Source of the DNA: Clostridia bacterium
GTDB taxonomy: Bacteria > Bacillota > Clostridia > Oscillospirales > CAG-272
DNA length: 40,195 bases
Direction of reading: 5' to 3'
Assembly (NCBI GenBank): GCA_017454525.1
Contig: JAFTCT010000124.1
Coordinates: 1 to 40,195, forward strand
Position 1 is the first letter of the stretch. Every line of letters begins with the position of its first letter. Below are positions 17,610 to 25,594 of the stretch, piece by piece. The translations under genes and the position numbers were made by a program. Below the pieces are notes generated by a model. That model had not been told where the DNA came from and made no database searches. It saw only the letters and a program-made list of their open reading frames with translations.

Positions 17610-17638
17610 TTGACATTTCCGCGTCTGAATTGTATAAT
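17610..17638 (+). promoter_or_regulatory. Consensus sigma-A promoter of the GH38 gene
   Basis: Perfect TTGACA (17610-17615) and TATAAT (17633-17638) are separated by 17 nt. The -35 box lies 9 nt from the end of the dispersed repeat. The leader to the GH38 ATG is about 40 nt. Confidence 0.9.
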
Positions 17639-17684
17639 GGATCGAGAACGGTTGTACCGCCTGTAAGGCAGAAAGGAACTTGAT

Positions 17685-20456
17685 ATGACACTCTACGCCC
17701 GTCTTGAAAAACTGCGCGCATACACGCCCTGCACGCCCTGGGAAGAACGGATCCTTGCGGAACTCTCTTTCGTTTGCTATATGTCGGAGGTGAAGGGCGG
17801 CAGGTATGAAGATACCGTCCGGAGCGTTTCGGAACTTCTTGAAAAAGAACTTGACGCATCCCGCCGGATCTCCGACGGGGCGTGCGCATCCGCGGAAAAA
17901 CTCCTTCTTCCGCTGGCAGAGGAAGCAAAGCGGTATAAGATGCATTTCGTCGCGCACGCGCATATCGATATGAACTGGCTCTGGGGGTATGAGGAGACGG
18001 CGTCGGTGACGGTAAACACGCTGCGCACGATGCTTGATCTCATGGATCTGTATCCCGATTTCACCTTTTCGCAGTCCCAGGCGTCGGTTTATGAGATCGT
18101 CGAAAAATACGCGCCCGAACTGCTTTCGCGCATCCGTGAGCGCGTGCGGGAAGGACGCTTTGAACTGTCCTCCTGCACGTGGGTGGAAGAAGACGAGAAT
18201 ATGCCCTGTGCGGAATCGTTCATTCGTCAGACGGTGCAGACGGCGAAGTTTTACAAAAAACTGTTCGGGGAAGACACGGCGCTGCCGGCGCTCGATTTTC
18301 AGCCCGATACTTTCGGCCATTGCGATTCGATTCCCGAGATCTGCCGCTGTGCGGGTGTGAAGTGGTTCTATCACTGCCGCGGCAGAGCGATCGGACCCGA
18401 CGTCTGTATCTGGCGCGGAAAAGGCGGCGCGGAACTGCTCTGCTATCGCGATCCCGCGTGGTATTCGATGGACGTTTCGCCCGATCTCGCCTACGCGCTG
18501 CCCGGCTTTGAATGGAGAAACGGCGTTCCCTGCAAACTGGTCGTCTACGGCGTGGGCGACCACGGCGGCGGTCCGACCGTGCGCGACGTCGAGCGCATTC
18601 TGACGCTGCGGGAATACCCGGTGTTCCCGACGGTGCTGTTCAGTACTTATAAAGCGTTCTTTACCGAACTGGAGAAGTATCGCAAAACACTTCCGACGGT
18701 CGAGGGCGAGATCAACTACGTCTTTACCGGCTGTTATTCCTCGCAGTCGGAAACAAAACTCCGCAATAAAGCGGCGGAACTGCGCCTCTTTGAGGCGGAA
18801 TTCCTTGCCGCGTACGCTGGTGCGACGGTCGGTTACCGCGCCCCCGACGGCGTTTTTGACGCCGCGTGGCGCAAACTTCTTTTCTGTCAGTTCCACGATA
18901 TCCTGCCGGGAAGCGGCGTGCGCGCCACCGGCGAGTACGCGTCCGGATGCTTCCAGGAAGCCATGGCGGCGTCCTGCGTCACGGCGCAGAGTGCGATGAG
19001 CGCGCTCTGCGACCGTATCGATCTTTCGTCTTATCTTGAGCCCTGCGCGCCGGCGGGCGGCGGCGCGGGGATCGGCGTCGACCGCGCGGGCGGGTTTTCG
19101 CTTTCGGTCCCGTCGGGCGCCATCGGACGCCGCCGCGCGTTCCATCTGTTCAATTCGACGGCGTACGACTGTGCGCTGCCTTGTCAGATCCGGGTCTGGG
19201 ATTGGGAATATGACGGGGGAAGAGCGGTCTTTACCGACCGGAACGGCAAGGAACTGCCCAGTGAATTCAAATCGTCCGGAGGATACTGGGGACACGAATT
19301 CAAGGTTTTCCTCGTGAAGACCGTCGTGCCGGCGCTCGGTTATACGACGGTATTCCTTGACGAAAAGGAGGCGGAAGGTCTTCCGGCGATCGGCGGCTTC
19401 GGCAACCGTCAAGGAACTTTTTCATCCGGTCCGATCACTCTCGAGAATTCGCTGATCCGCGCGCTCTTCGACCGCAAAACGGGAAAACTCCTTGAGTTTA
19501 CCCGCAAAACAGACGGCGCGCATCCGCTTGCGCCCGGCTCGTTCGCGTTTGAATCGGTCACGGAAGCCAATCACGGTATGACCGCCTGGAAGGAAGGGGA
19601 AGCGCTGACAAGCGTCTGTCTGAACGATTCGGAAGCCGTGCGCATCACGGGCGAGTACACAACGGAACTGGACTGCGGCTTCACCTATTCGGTCAAGACG
19701 GAGAATATGCCGGAGTTTTCGGTACAGATCTCTCTTTTCGAGGGCGAAACGCTGCTGCGCTGCCGCCTGACGGTAGACTTCAGATCAAGGGGAAACCGGG
19801 ACGGGATCCCGCGCCTGCAGGCGGTTTTCTACCCCGCGCCGGGAGCGGACGCCTGCCGCTATGGACAACCGTACGGCACGCTGCTCCGCGCCGCCCGCCC
19901 GCACGACGTTCCCGCGTCCTATGCGTATACGGCGTCCGCCGACGCGCCCGCATTCCTTGTCGCGCTCGGCAAGTACGGTTACAGATTCTTTGACGACAGG
20001 CTTCAACTCACGCTGCTGCGCGCTTCCTGCGATCCCGATCCCATGCCCGAATACGGCGTGCACACGATCGATTTCGCAGCCGGCTGCCTGCTTTGCGCAA
20101 ACGAAGAAGAAGCGTTGAAAACGAGCGCACTCTACTGGCATCCGGCGCTGATCTGTCCCTGCCGGGGCAAAACAGCCAAGGATCCCGGGGCGACGCTCCC
20201 AACCGAAGGGCGCTTCGTCACGCTTGAAAACGCCGAACTGCTCGCCGTTCTGCCGTCGGAGGACGGCGCGGGCACGACCGTCCGGTTCGCCGCCTCTCAT
20301 GACGGGAACGCCGTGTTGACCTTCGGTCTGCAGCCGCGTACCGCCGCGCTTGTCGACGTGTTCGGAAACGAACTGTCCGGCATTGAGATCTCCGGAAAGA
20401 CCGTTTCTGTTGCGGCGGGAAAAGACAGGATCGCCTCGGTGCGCGTGACGTTCTGA
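17685..20456 (+). CDS. GH38 alpha-mannosidase, cytoplasmic
   Basis: This 923-residue retaining alpha-mannosidase of family GH38 is zinc-dependent. Family residues are visible: H91-A-H93-I-D95-M-N-W-L-W near the N-terminus, the nucleophile D208 in QPDTFGH, and zinc-ligand region FH404-D405-ILPGSG. The C-terminal half is the beta-rich region typical of the family. There is no signal peptide or transmembrane segment, so it acts in the cytoplasm on imported manno-oligosaccharides. The length is close to bacterial cytosolic GH38 enzymes. It starts at ATG 17685 after AAAGGA and has its own promoter. Lying next to the GH92 operon, it is the likely last step in mannose release; 2-O-mannosylglycerate-type substrates cannot be excluded. 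Confidence 0.92.
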   Translation: MTLYARLEKLRAYTPCTPWEERILAELSFVCYMSEVKGGRYEDTVRSVSELLEKELDASRRISDGACASAEKLLLPLAEEAKRYKMHFVAHAHIDMNWLWGYEETASVTVNTLRTMLDLMDLYPDFTFSQSQASVYEIVEKYAPELLSRIRERVREGRFELSSCTWVEEDENMPCAESFIRQTVQTAKFYKKLFGEDTALPALDFQPDTFGHCDSIPEICRCAGVKWFYHCRGRAIGPDVCIWRGKGGAELLCYRDPAWYSMDVSPDLAYALPGFEWRNGVPCKLVVYGVGDHGGGPTVRDVERILTLREYPVFPTVLFSTYKAFFTELEKYRKTLPTVEGEINYVFTGCYSSQSETKLRNKAAELRLFEAEFLAAYAGATVGYRAPDGVFDAAWRKLLFCQFHDILPGSGVRATGEYASGCFQEAMAASCVTAQSAMSALCDRIDLSSYLEPCAPAGGGAGIGVDRAGGFSLSVPSGAIGRRRAFHLFNSTAYDCALPCQIRVWDWEYDGGRAVFTDRNGKELPSEFKSSGGYWGHEFKVFLVKTVVPALGYTTVFLDEKEAEGLPAIGGFGNRQGTFSSGPITLENSLIRALFDRKTGKLLEFTRKTDGAHPLAPGSFAFESVTEANHGMTAWKEGEALTSVCLNDSEAVRITGEYTTELDCGFTYSVKTENMPEFSVQISLFEGETLLRCRLTVDFRSRGNRDGIPRLQAVFYPAPGADACRYGQPYGTLLRAARPHDVPASYAYTASADAPAFLVALGKYGYRFFDDRLQLTLLRASCDPDPMPEYGVHTIDFAAGCLLCANEEEALKTSALYWHPALICPCRGKTAKDPGATLPTEGRFVTLENAELLAVLPSEDGAGTTVRFAASHDGNAVLTFGLQPRTAALVDVFGNELSGIEISGKTVSVAAGKDRIASVRVTF

Positions 20457-20516
20457 GCCGCGGGGGTTCCTAGCGCGCCGCGCGGATCCGGCGCCGCGTT
20501 CGTACTGTCCGCGGTC

Positions 20517-20545
20517 TTGCAAAAAAAGAAGAACTGTGGTATAAT
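20517..20545 (+). promoter_or_regulatory. Promoter of ychF
   Basis: TTGCAA (20517-20522), a 17-nt spacer and TATAAT (20540-20545) with a TG extended -10 at 20537-20538. The 60 nt before it (20457-20516) are GC-rich with short palindromes but no clear terminator for the GH38 gene. Confidence 0.85.
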
Positions 20546-20590
20546 AACCCCACGTGTGAATAATACGAGAAACAAGGAGACGTTATTTCT

Positions 20591-21685
20591 ATGAAACTCG
20601 GCATTCTGGGATTGCCAAACGTCGGCAAGAGCACGCTCTTCAACGCCCTGACGAAAGCGGGCGCGGAATCGGCGAATTATCCTTTCTGCACGATCGAGCC
20701 CAACGTCGGCGTCGTCCGTGTGCCCGACGAGCGGCTGGACAAGCTGGCTGAAATGTATAACCCCGAAAAATACACGCCCGCGATCATCGAATTCGTCGAC
20801 ATCGCGGGACTGGTCAAGGGCGCGTCGAAGGGCGAGGGACTGGGCAACAAGTTCCTGTCGCACATCCGCGAGGTCGACGCCGTCGTGCACGTCGTGCGCT
20901 GCTTCGAGGACGACAACGTGATCCACGTCGACGGGTCGGTCGATCCGCTGCGCGACGTGGAGACCATCAATCTGGAACTGATCTTCTCGGATATCGAGCT
21001 GGTCGAAAGACGGCTGGACCGCACGCGGAAACTTCTGAAGGGCGACAAGGGGCTGACCGCGGAAGTTGAACTGCTTGAACGGCTGCTTGCGCACCTCAAC
21101 GAGGGCAAATCCGCGCGGGCGTTCGAAGCGAACAAGGAGGAAAAAGAGATCCTCCGCGAGATCCCGATGCTTTCGGGCAAGCCGGTGATCTATGCGGCGA
21201 ATATCGCCGAGAAGGATCTGAAGGACGGCGGCGCTTCCAACGGGCACTACCGGAAACTCGCGGCGTTTGCCGAGAGCGAGCACGCCGAGATCCTGCCGGT
21301 CTGCGCGGCGCTCGAAGCCGATCTTGCCGAACTTGACGAAGAGGAAGCGAAAATGTACCTCGAGGACGCCGGCATTGCCGAAACGGGTCTTGCGCGGCTC
21401 ATCAAGTCCAGTTACCGTCTGCTCGGCTATATCAGTTTTCTGACCGCCGGACCCAAGGAAGTGCGCGCCTGGACGATCACCAAGGGCATGACCGCGCCCC
21501 AGGCGGCGGGCAAGATCCACTCCGACTTTGAGCGCGGCTTCATCCGCGCCGAGATCGTCTCATACGACGATCTGATCGCCTGCGGCAGTATGGCGTCAGC
21601 GAAGGAAAAGGGACTGATCCGCAGCGAGGGCAAGGACTACGTCATGCAGGACGGCGACGTCACGCTTTTCCGCTTCAACGTCTGA
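20591..21685 (+). CDS. ychF: Redox-regulated ATPase YchF (Obg-like)
   Basis: This is a 364-residue, full-length member of the universally conserved YchF/OLA1 family, a cytoplasmic P-loop ATPase associated with ribosomes and stress responses. The Walker A motif GLPNVGKST is at residues 7-15 and [14 protein letters not shown] follows. The nucleotide-specificity loop is NIAEKD, the NxxE form that goes with ATP preference in this family. A coiled-coil arm lies in the middle, and a TGS domain forms the C-terminus (about 281-364, ending FRFNV). Ribosome binding site AAGGAGA, 10 nt from ATG. It is a monocistronic housekeeping gene with its own promoter and terminator, unrelated in function to the flanking glycan genes. 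Confidence 0.97.
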   Translation: MKLGILGLPNVGKSTLFNALTKAGAESANYPFCTIEPNVGVVRVPDERLDKLAEMYNPEKYTPAIIEFVDIAGLVKGASKGEGLGNKFLSHIREVDAVVHVVRCFEDDNVIHVDGSVDPLRDVETINLELIFSDIELVERRLDRTRKLLKGDKGLTAEVELLERLLAHLNEGKSARAFEANKEEKEILREIPMLSGKPVIYAANIAEKDLKDGGASNGHYRKLAAFAESEHAEILPVCAALEADLAELDEEEAKMYLEDAGIAETGLARLIKSSYRLLGYISFLTAGPKEVRAWTITKGMTAPQAAGKIHSDFERGFIRAEIVSYDDLIACGSMASAKEKGLIRSEGKDYVMQDGDVTLFRFNV

Positions 21686-21706
21686 ACCGATATAGGGATC
21701 ATAAAA

Positions 21707-21754
21707 AGAGACCGCCTCCGTTCTTGTGTTTTCGGAAACGGTCTCTTCTTTTTT
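21707..21754 (+). terminator. Rho-independent terminator of ychF
   Basis: AGAGACCG (21707-21714) pairs with CGGTCTCT (21739-21746), with an inner TCCG/CGGA pairing. It is followed by TCTTTTTT. Confidence 0.9.
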
Positions 21755-21814
21755 GACTTTTCTGCAATAATTCGTCTCCTTTACGCACTATGTAGGTGAA
21801 AGGACCCGAAAGGA

Positions 21815-22372
21815 ATGGATTACGTGAGCTCAGTAAAACATACCGAATTTGAAAACCGGGCGAAGGATGCTGACGATCTGCTTCTCCGGGCGACGCAGGG
21901 AGACCGCGGCGCTCTGGAAGAGTTGTACCGGATGTTTTCACCGCAGGTCTATGCTTTTGCGCTTGCCACCTTGAAAAACGTCGAGGATGCGAAGGACGTT
22001 CTTCAGGATTGCTTCGTATCTCTCTGCTGCAATTCCGAGAACTATCAGCCGCAGGGCAAGGCGAAGAGTTATATTATGACGGTGACGAACAATCTGTGTC
22101 TGATGCTTCTCCGGAAAAGAAAAAGGAACGCCGACCTGCCGGAAGAAGACTGGATGCCGCAGATCGAGCGGGAGGAACTGACTCCTTATGAAAAAGCGCT
22201 GTTGAGGGAATGTCTGTCTTCCCTTGACGACCTTGAACGGCAGGTGATCGTACTGCACGTCGTTTCGGGTTACAAATATCGGGAGATCGCGGCGCTGCTG
22301 CATCTTCCTCTTTCAACCGTCCTTTCAAAATACTTCCGCGCACAGAAAAAGATGCAGGAAAAATTCAAGTGA
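21815..22372 (+). CDS. ECF-type RNA polymerase sigma factor
   Basis: This sigma-70 family group IV factor has 185 residues. Region 2 spans about 25-95, with the DAKDVLQDCFVSL segment typical of region 2.2 and core binding. Region 4 spans about 120-180, with a helix-turn-helix reading KYREIAALLHLPLSTVLSKYFRAQ that contacts the -35 element. No anti-sigma fusion or extra domain is present. The start could be ATG 21815 (AAAGGA 10 nt upstream) or GTG 21824 (second AAAGGA 9 nt upstream). The partner anti-sigma gene begins 19 nt after the stop codon, so the two form one operon. Target promoters are not identifiable here. Control of the surface glycan genes, as in SigI/RsgI systems, is possible but unproven. 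Confidence 0.9.
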   Translation: MDYVSSVKHTEFENRAKDADDLLLRATQGDRGALEELYRMFSPQVYAFALATLKNVEDAKDVLQDCFVSLCCNSENYQPQGKAKSYIMTVTNNLCLMLLRKRKRNADLPEEDWMPQIEREELTPYEKALLRECLSSLDDLERQVIVLHVVSGYKYREIAALLHLPLSTVLSKYFRAQKKMQEKFK

Positions 22373-22391
22373 CAAGGAGAGGAGTCCGAAA

Positions 22392-23768
22392 ATGAAAAAG
22401 AGTGAATGGAAGAACGCCTTAAGGCATTCCTTTACGGTCCTGTCGCCGGACGACTTCGAAACGGTCCTTTCCGAATGTGAAAGGAAGGGAAGAATACCTA
22501 TGACTGAGAACAAAACACCTGCGAACAGGAGAAAACCTTTTCGTTACGTTTTGCTTGCTGGCGCACTGGTCGCGATTCTGGTCAGCGGTCTTGTTATCGG
22601 GAACGTACTGAACAGAAAAACCGATCCGCCGCCCGAAGCGACGCCCGCGCCGATAACGGAACAGACGACGGAAAAAACGTCGACGAAAATCACGCCGACG
22701 AGCGAAAAAACGCAGGAAACGACGCAGCCGGAGACGGTGGTACCGACCGAAAAAACGCCGGATGCCGTACCGGAGATCGTCGCTTCGGTTTACCTTGACG
22801 TGAATCCGGGACTGAGATTTGAACTTGCAAAAGACAAAACAGTAGCAGACGTTGCGGCAACCAATAAAGACGGAGAAGCGTTTGTTGATGGTATAAAAAG
22901 CGATGCGCTCGGGAAAACGCTGAACGACGCGCTCGGCAGCGCGGTGGCGCAGTTGACCGGAGCCGGCAGTATTTCGAAAGCGAACGATACTGTTCTTCTG
23001 GCGGTCGTCGCGGACGATCAGGCGGAAGCGGTGAAAATCAGCGGAAGCGCGTCGTTCGCCATCAAAAGATCCATGAGCAAGAACGGTATTTACGGGAACG
23101 TCGTCACCTGTTCCGTACAGCCCACGAAACGTGTGATGGATCTAGTCGACGATTACGTGATTTCCGTATCCAAAGCGTCGTTTATCATCCGGCTGATCGA
23201 TTTCGATCCCGCGTATCCGACCGAACGCCTCGTTTCAATGACGATCGACGAACTCGTCGCCCTCTGCAAAGAGTGGAACGTGATCGGTTGGTGCGATATC
23301 AACGTAACGGCAAAGGAAGCCCTTGAAACGGCGGCGGCAGATGTCGGCATTTCCGTGGGCGACGTAATCTTGAAATATCGTCATAGCCAGGTCGAAGTGC
23401 TTTCGGAACCCGATCGGAATATCTGCCTGTGGAGCTTGTGGGTCGCCGATGGCGAGAACAATTACGGTTATCATATCGATGCGGCGACCGGAGAGATCCG
23501 CAAAAAGACCGGACCGACCGTTTTGCCCGACGAACAGGCGGTAACGCAGTTGATCACCGAACGTTACACCGAGCGGGGAATCCATGTGAGCGGCGCGTCT
23601 TCGCTGGGCGATCTGTATCAGCTCTACTTCATGGATTATTCGGACAGCGCAGAACCTGTGTGCAGAGTGCAGATCTACACCGACGAAGGCGTCTATACCG
23701 TCAGTTATAACGTCGTCACCGGAGAGGATACGCTGCTGAATTTCCTTGAGACTAAACAAGCGAAATAA
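22392..23768 (+). CDS. RsgI-like membrane anti-sigma factor
   Basis: This is a 458-residue single-pass membrane protein. A short cytoplasmic part (about 1-50) presumably binds the sigma factor. A transmembrane helix (about 52-74) is followed by a Thr/Pro/Glu-rich extracellular linker (about 75-128) and an RsgI-type extracellular domain opening with SVYLDVNPGLRFEL. The N138-P139 bond sits in the DVNPS-like motif where, as I recall, clostridial RsgI proteins cleave themselves during signalling. The C-terminal part (about 290-458) contains two PepSY-like stretches (YHIDAATGEIRKK and YTVSYNVVTGEDTL) instead of a carbohydrate-binding module. It is preceded by GGAGAGGAG and coupled to the sigma gene. 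The inducing signal is unknown. Confidence is high for the role as sigma partner, moderate for the RsgI comparison. Confidence 0.8.
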   Translation: MKKSEWKNALRHSFTVLSPDDFETVLSECERKGRIPMTENKTPANRRKPFRYVLLAGALVAILVSGLVIGNVLNRKTDPPPEATPAPITEQTTEKTSTKITPTSEKTQETTQPETVVPTEKTPDAVPEIVASVYLDVNPGLRFELAKDKTVADVAATNKDGEAFVDGIKSDALGKTLNDALGSAVAQLTGAGSISKANDTVLLAVVADDQAEAVKISGSASFAIKRSMSKNGIYGNVVTCSVQPTKRVMDLVDDYVISVSKASFIIRLIDFDPAYPTERLVSMTIDELVALCKEWNVIGWCDINVTAKEALETAAADVGISVGDVILKYRHSQVEVLSEPDRNICLWSLWVADGENNYGYHIDAATGEIRKKTGPTVLPDEQAVTQLITERYTERGIHVSGASSLGDLYQLYFMDYSDSAEPVCRVQIYTDEGVYTVSYNVVTGEDTLLNFLETKQAK

Positions 23769-23790
23769 AAACTGTGAACAGCAAAAGATC

Positions 23791-23823
23791 ATTCCGCCGG
23801 GAAACCGGCGGGATGACTTTCTT
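23791..23823 (+). terminator. Terminator of the sigma/anti-sigma operon
   Basis: ATTCCGCCGG and CCGGCGGGAT form a 10-bp stem (one G-T pair) closed by a GAAA tetraloop, 23 nt after the anti-sigma stop codon. It is followed by the T-rich GACTTTCTTT. Confidence 0.75.
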
Positions 23824-23839
23824 TATGATCGGAGGTTTG

Positions 23840-25465
23840 ATGATCATGTTGATAAAAGATATAAGAAAACCGGAAGGAAATCCCTTTGCCGCTGTGAGAA
23901 GTACCGTTGGTATTTTGCTTCTGATTCTGTGCATTCCTCTTGCTTCGTGCAAATGCACGGACGAAATGAATACGTTTAACGAGAAAACTGCCGGGATGGC
24001 GGTCGAAGGGTCAACGGTTGCTGCGCCGATACCGACTCAGACTAAGACCTTTGCGACCGTATCCGCTTCAAGTAAAACCGCCGTCTATATGACGCCAGAT
24101 CATCCGACTGACGAACCCGGGCTTGAAACCGACGCACATGAACACGTCTTTGCGGAATGGCAGACGGTATGCGCCGCGACCTGTCAAAGAACGGGGCTGG
24201 AGCGGCGTGTTTGCACGTTATGCAAAGAAACGGAGGAGCGGCAGACCGAAAAAACCGATCACATTCCGGAAGCAATGCCGAGCGCTGCGTCGACCTGCGA
24301 GAAAAACGGTCAGACAGGGGGAGAGGTCTGTGCCGTCTGCGGTGAAATCATCGTTTCTCCGACAATATTGTCGGCAACAGGTCACACACCGGTGTGGGAA
24401 GCTCTTCTTCAGCCTACATACCGGCAGAAAGGGATCACTGGAAAAATCACTTGTTCAACTTGCGGAAAAACGGTTGGCGACCATGAAAAAATACCCGCTG
24501 TCGGCGCAGAAGAAATGATCTCGGACGGAGTCTTGAAGATCCTTCTCATCGGCAACAGTTTTTCTCAGGACACCGTTTGCTGGGAGTTTGAGGGTAAAGA
24601 CAATATGTTGCTGCAGATCCTTGAAGCAATGCTCGGCGAAAAAGCTGAAGTGCAGATCGGAATCTGTCAAAGCGGCAGTAAGACGATGGCGTGGCACGCA
24701 TCTATGGCGGAAAGCGGGAGGAAAGAATACTCTTTTCATATTCTTTCTTCAAATAACCCGGTATGGAAGCAGCCCATCAGAGGAGAAGTCTCTAACGCGA
24801 CGGCGCTTTCATATACCGATTGGGATATTGTATCTCTGCAACCGTTTGGCGCTGAATGCACAACGGGAATTGCCGCGCCGACGGTTTCCGAAGAAGAAAA
24901 CAGCCGGTTTTACCCGTTAAAGACCTCACTGTCCTACATGCTGGACGCCGTGGAAGCCGGTGCGCCGCAGGCGGACGTCTTTTTGATCATGCCATGGAGT
25001 GAAAGCGTGGAAATTGAACGAAACGCCGGTCTGTATGAGTACCGATTGATGCAGAAGATCATTCCTTCATTGTTATCGTGTACGGGAGAAAAAACAGAAA
25101 AGCCAGCCATGGCAATTATTCCGACCGGTCTTGCGGTTCAGAACGCCCGCACGACCGATCTTTCACTTTTGAATGTGAATACGGATAAAGGTCATTATCA
25201 GGACCGGCAATATGACGTGCAGTTTGGACTTGTGCGTGATGGATTGCACCTTTCTTTCAACGTGGGAAGGTACATCGCCGCACTTTGCTTTGCTGAAACC
25301 GTTGTTCCGCAGGAGCTCCGCATTGACGGGGGCGTTCTTCCGGGTATCCGAAAAAGTGAAGCATTGGGAGAATTGCCCGAAGAATACACTTCTTTGACGC
25401 AGAATGCAGTATCATGCGCGATAGAAGGCGCGAAAAACGGCGCTTTTGAAATTGTTGAAATATAA
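23840..25465 (+). CDS. Lipoprotein with three CxxC repeats and SGNH/DUF4886-like domain
   Basis: This is a surface lipoprotein of about 541 residues. The signal peptide ends at LASC. Residues from about 100 to 225 hold three short repeats with cysteine pairs (CTLC, CAVC, CSTC), which look like small metal- or disulfide-stabilised knuckles. The rest is an SGNH-hydrolase-like domain of the DUF4886 type: ILLIGNSFSQD supplies the putative nucleophile Ser, and RDGLHLSFNVGRY supplies the Asp and His. Members are presumed esterases or deacetylases acting on glycans; the substrate is unknown. The start is placed at ATG 23840 or 23846, 4 and 10 nt after GGAGG; upstream ATGs lie inside or before the terminator hairpin. 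It could be a member of the upstream sigma factor's regulon. Base composition looks lower in GC than neighbours. Confidence 0.75.
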   Translation: MIMLIKDIRKPEGNPFAAVRSTVGILLLILCIPLASCKCTDEMNTFNEKTAGMAVEGSTVAAPIPTQTKTFATVSASSKTAVYMTPDHPTDEPGLETDAHEHVFAEWQTVCAATCQRTGLERRVCTLCKETEERQTEKTDHIPEAMPSAASTCEKNGQTGGEVCAVCGEIIVSPTILSATGHTPVWEALLQPTYRQKGITGKITCSTCGKTVGDHEKIPAVGAEEMISDGVLKILLIGNSFSQDTVCWEFEGKDNMLLQILEAMLGEKAEVQIGICQSGSKTMAWHASMAESGRKEYSFHILSSNNPVWKQPIRGEVSNATALSYTDWDIVSLQPFGAECTTGIAAPTVSEEENSRFYPLKTSLSYMLDAVEAGAPQADVFLIMPWSESVEIERNAGLYEYRLMQKIIPSLLSCTGEKTEKPAMAIIPTGLAVQNARTTDLSLLNVNTDKGHYQDRQYDVQFGLVRDGLHLSFNVGRYIAALCFAETVVPQELRIDGGVLPGIRKSEALGELPEEYTSLTQNAVSCAIEGAKNGAFEIVEI

Positions 25466-25514
25466 ACGCCGCTTCTTGATTATATTGTAGCAAAATAAAG
25501 ACAAATAAAACCAA

Positions 25515-25560
25515 AAGAGCCGTTTCGGTCCTCGGGAAACTGGGGTCCGAAACGGTTCTT
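25515..25560. terminator. Bidirectional terminator between convergent genes
   Basis: AAGAGCCGTTTCGG (25515-25528) pairs with CCGAAACGGTTCTT (25547-25560) as a 14-bp stem with one G-T pair. T-rich sequence follows on the minus strand (TTTTGGTTTTATTT), and a shorter TTCTTTCG on the plus strand. It lies between two genes that converge. Confidence 0.85.
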
Positions 25561-25594
25561 TCGATATTTAAAGTATTCAAACGGTTTGGCACAT

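Noticed and set aside
21753..21800. Promoter for the ECF sigma gene starting at TTGACT, or an ECF-type promoter with CGTC
   Set aside because: The TTGACT has no -10 box at 16-18 nt, and the CGTC lacks an AAC-type -35 at the right distance. I cannot assign a promoter here.
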